A stretch of DNA of 6,416 nucleotides from Syntrophorhabdus sp. Its GTDB lineage: Bacteria > Desulfobacterota > BSN033 > UBA1163. The DNA lies in contig DYHU01000223.1 of assembly GCA_020724025.1 (NCBI GenBank), positions 1 through 6,416 of the forward strand. Reading direction: 5' to 3'. How positions within the stretch are numbered: position 1 is the stretch's first letter; every line of letters starts with the position of its first letter. Below, piece by piece: positions 4,797 to 6,416 of this stretch. Both the position numbers and the translations under genes were made by a program. The notes under the pieces were generated by a model, which was given only the letters and a program-made list of their open reading frames with translations, searched no databases and was not told the origin of the DNA.

Positions 4797-6191
4797 ATGA
4801 ACATTCTTCTCATCTCTGTTAATCGTGAACGGATGCCTTCTCCTGTCTTTCCTCTGGGTTTAGCCTGCCTTGCCAGGGGATTGAGGGAGAAGGGGCACCG
4901 GATTGAAGTCATAGACCTCTGTTTCTCTCAGGATGTGGAGGTCGATTTAAAAAATGTTCTTCAGCAGTTTATGCCAGATTTAATTGGCATCTCCTTGCGG
5001 AACCTGGATAATCTGACCTACCCCACATCCATCTCTTATCTTAAAGAAGTGGAAGAAGTCATTCAGGGTTGCCGTCAATCTTCCCGGTCGAAACTGGTGA
5101 TCGGAGGCTCAGGATATTCTCTGGCCCCCAAGGAGCTTCTTGAACATTTAGATATTGACTATGGAATTGTCGGAGAGGGAGAAGAAATTCTATTAAACTT
5201 GGTGGATTCTCTCGAAAAGAAACTCCCCATCTCCCCATCTCCCTATCTCCTCATCAAAGAGAGACCACTGCCTCCATTGGTTCGTGGCGCTCAGGTTTCT
5301 TATCTCTCAACCCCGGATCGTACCCTTTTCAATACCCGGCGTTACTTAGAGGAAGGGGGGATGTTGAACCTTCAAACGAAACGGGGATGTCCATTTTCCT
5401 GTATCTACTGCACCTATCCCCTCCTGGAGGGGAAAAAGGTGAGGCTGAGAGAAGTTGATGAGGTGATTGAGGAGATCCGCCATCTTATTCAGGAACAAGG
5501 AACGGATTATATCTACTTTGTTGATGACATCTTCAATTATCCGGTCTCTTTCGCCGAGAAATTATGTCGAAGGATGGCTGAGGAAAAACTTAAGGTTAAA
5601 TGGAGCGCCTTTGTCAACCCCGGTTTTTTAACGGAAAACCTTTTGAAATGGATGAAAGAAGCCGGATGCGCAGGGATTGAGTTTGGGACCGATTCGGGGT
5701 CCGATCGAATGTTAAAAAATTTCAGGAAGTCCTTCACGATAGAAGATGTGGTTCAGGCCTCACAACTCTGTTCCAAACTCAATGTGAATCACTGCCACTA
5801 TCTCCTCTTTGGCGGCCCTGGGGAGGAGGGGGGGACGATTGAAGAGTCCTTCCAATTGATGGATCAACTCAATCCGACTGCGGTCATCGCCATGCTTGGC
5901 CTCCGGATTTATCCGGGAACGGAGTTGGAGCAAATCTCCCTTTCCCAGGGAGTCATTGGGAAGGATACGAATCTGATCCATCCTTATTTTTACATCTCCC
6001 CTGGATTGAAGGGGAGATTGGAGGACATTATTCGGGAAAAAGCCCTGGAGAGAAGGCAGTGGGTTGTTCCGGGGCTTGAGATCAATATCACCCAGAACTT
6101 AATGGAACAAATCAGGAGGTTTAAAGTTCGTGGCCCCCTATGGGAACTGGTGGGAAGAATGAAGAGACCCAGGGTCAAACCCTTAAAATAA
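4797..6191 (+). CDS. B12-binding-domain radical SAM protein 3
   Basis: A 464-residue cytoplasmic iron-sulfur enzyme. It opens with a B12-binding domain (MNILLISVNRE, FPLGLACLARGL, GGSGYSLAP, YGIVGEGEEIL; about residues 1-140). The radical SAM domain has CPFSCIYC with Cys198, Cys202 and Cys205 as [4Fe-4S] ligands. Later barrel elements are YFVDDIF, AGCAGIEFGTDSGSD, HYLLFGGPGE and LRIYPGTELE. The linker between the domains is unusual, with SPSP and PLPP segments partly encoded by an 8-base tandem repeat at 5223-5254. The gene starts 26 bases after the previous stop, so it is probably co-transcribed, but no good Shine-Dalgarno precedes the ATG. The GIEFGTDSGSD/GGPGE pattern recalls radical SAM proteins found beside lipid-biosynthesis genes (family impression, not proven). 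Substrate and reaction are unknown. It is clearly not a recent duplicate of the two upstream genes. Confidence 0.9.
   Translation: MNILLISVNRERMPSPVFPLGLACLARGLREKGHRIEVIDLCFSQDVEVDLKNVLQQFMPDLIGISLRNLDNLTYPTSISYLKEVEEVIQGCRQSSRSKLVIGGSGYSLAPKELLEHLDIDYGIVGEGEEILLNLVDSLEKKLPISPSPYLLIKERPLPPLVRGAQVSYLSTPDRTLFNTRRYLEEGGMLNLQTKRGCPFSCIYCTYPLLEGKKVRLREVDEVIEEIRHLIQEQGTDYIYFVDDIFNYPVSFAEKLCRRMAEEKLKVKWSAFVNPGFLTENLLKWMKEAGCAGIEFGTDSGSDRMLKNFRKSFTIEDVVQASQLCSKLNVNHCHYLLFGGPGEEGGTIEESFQLMDQLNPTAVIAMLGLRIYPGTELEQISLSQGVIGKDTNLIHPYFYISPGLKGRLEDIIREKALERRQWVVPGLEINITQNLMEQIRRFKVRGPLWELVGRMKRPRVKPLK
5223..5254. repeat. 8-base tandem repeat inside coding sequence
   Basis: Four units in a row: CTCCCCAT, CTCCCCAT, CTCCCTAT and CTCCTCAT. 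They lie inside the third radical SAM gene and encode part of the linker (about LPISPSPYLLI) between the B12-binding and radical SAM domains. Because 8 is not a multiple of 3, each unit reads in a different frame, and the stretch carries no stop in the used frame. Confidence 0.7.
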
Positions 6192-6218
6192 ATCCGAAGC
6201 ACGAAATACGAAATTCGA
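6191..6218. repeat. 7-base-period tandem repeat, NNNNCGA type, starting in a stop codon
   Basis: Four degenerate heptamers: AATCCGA, AGCACGA, AATACGA and AATTCGA, with CGA at 6195, 6202, 6209 and 6216. The first unit starts at the last base of the TAA stop (6189-6191) of the third radical SAM gene. An AT-rich stretch, ACAAATTCGAATGACC (6220-6235), follows and looks like part of the same dispersed element. Confidence 0.7.
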
Positions 6219-6246
6219 TACAAATTCGAATGACCAAAATACTAAA

Positions 6247-6381
6247 TAGTGTTTGTTCATAAACAGCGTTTTCCGTCATGCCGGACTTGATCCGGCATCC
6301 AGAAGGTCTTGAAAGGACTGGATTCCGGCTTTCGCCGGAATGACCATCCTGATTGAGGGGGCAATTTACAAACAGACTCTA
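6247..6381. mobile_element. MITE-like non-coding element with terminal inverted repeats
   Basis: A 135-base stretch bounded by imperfect terminal inverted repeats. 6247-6264 reads TAGTGTTTGTTCATAAAC; the reverse complement of 6364-6381 reads TAGAGTCTGTTTGTAAAT, 13 of 18 positions matching by hand alignment. Inside is a nested palindromic pair bounded by GTCAT (6275-6279) and ATGAC (6340-6344). It holds two strong hairpins: ATGCCGGA/TCCGGCAT (6278-6285/6291-6298, loop 5) and ATTCCGGC/GCCGGAAT (6322-6329/6334-6341, loop 4). ATCCAG (6297-6302) can pair with CTGGAT (6318-6323), which would allow a cloverleaf-like fold. No open reading frame for a transposase is present, so movement would need an enzyme supplied from elsewhere. 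No clear target duplication beyond a possible TA. The inner palindrome is of a type dispersed in many proteobacterial genomes. Confidence 0.6.
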
Positions 6382-6416
6382 AATACCACAAAGCTGAAGG
6401 AAAAGTTTTGGAATTA
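6382..6416. other. Non-coding tail of the window
   Basis: The 35 AT-rich bases after the MITE-like element hold no start with a ribosome site, hairpin or other feature that I can support. With 6192-6246 and the element itself, the whole 225-base end of the window appears non-coding, suggesting a transcription-unit boundary after the third radical SAM gene. Confidence 0.4.

Noticed and set aside
6275..6344. Intrinsic terminator or structured RNA after the last gene
   Set aside because: The hairpins lack a following T-run, and the sequence has the form of a dispersed DNA palindrome. It is better described as part of the MITE-like element, although it might block transcription incidentally.

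Overview
The window is a one-strand (+) biosynthetic segment with about 90% coding density and moderate GC. Gene content and repeat style suggest an anaerobic bacterium of the deltaproteobacterial (Desulfobacterota) type or a similar environmental lineage. This is an inference from three things: several cobalamin-type radical SAM enzymes, GC-rich REP-like palindromes, and intergenic tandem repeats with a 7-base period. No ribosomal or marker gene is present to fix the taxonomy.

Layout. 14-286: acyl carrier protein. 286-1191: FabD-like acyltransferase, joined to the ACP by a TAATG stop/start overlap. 1197-1274: long GC-rich imperfect palindrome. 1287-1709: hotdog-fold 4HBT-type acyl thioesterase. 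1710-1843: intergenic region with two different 7-base-period repeats. 1844-3265, 3337-4770 (start uncertain) and 4797-6191: three different B12-binding-domain radical SAM proteins, each with an intact CxxxCxxC [4Fe-4S] motif. Heptamer repeats lie between the first two and after the last. 6247-6381: a 135-base MITE-like palindromic element with imperfect terminal inverted repeats.

How the genes may work together (inference): the ACP carries an acyl chain, the FabD-like protein loads or edits acyl groups on it, and the thioesterase releases the product or removes wrong acyl groups. The three B12/radical SAM enzymes would carry out radical steps such as methylation, cyclisation or C-C bond formation on a lipid-like or polyketide-like chain. 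This gene mix resembles the type II fatty acid plus radical SAM loci proposed for ladderane and other unusual lipids. The condensing enzymes (KS), reductases and dehydratases needed to test this are not in the window and would be expected upstream of position 1 or downstream of 6416.

The most notable points are the loss of the malonyl-binding arginine and the altered GHSxG motif in the FabD-like protein, the dense set of 7-base-period repeats that change sequence from one intergenic gap to the next and twice begin inside a stop codon, and repeats that have been taken into coding sequence at both ends of the second radical SAM gene and in the linker of the third.
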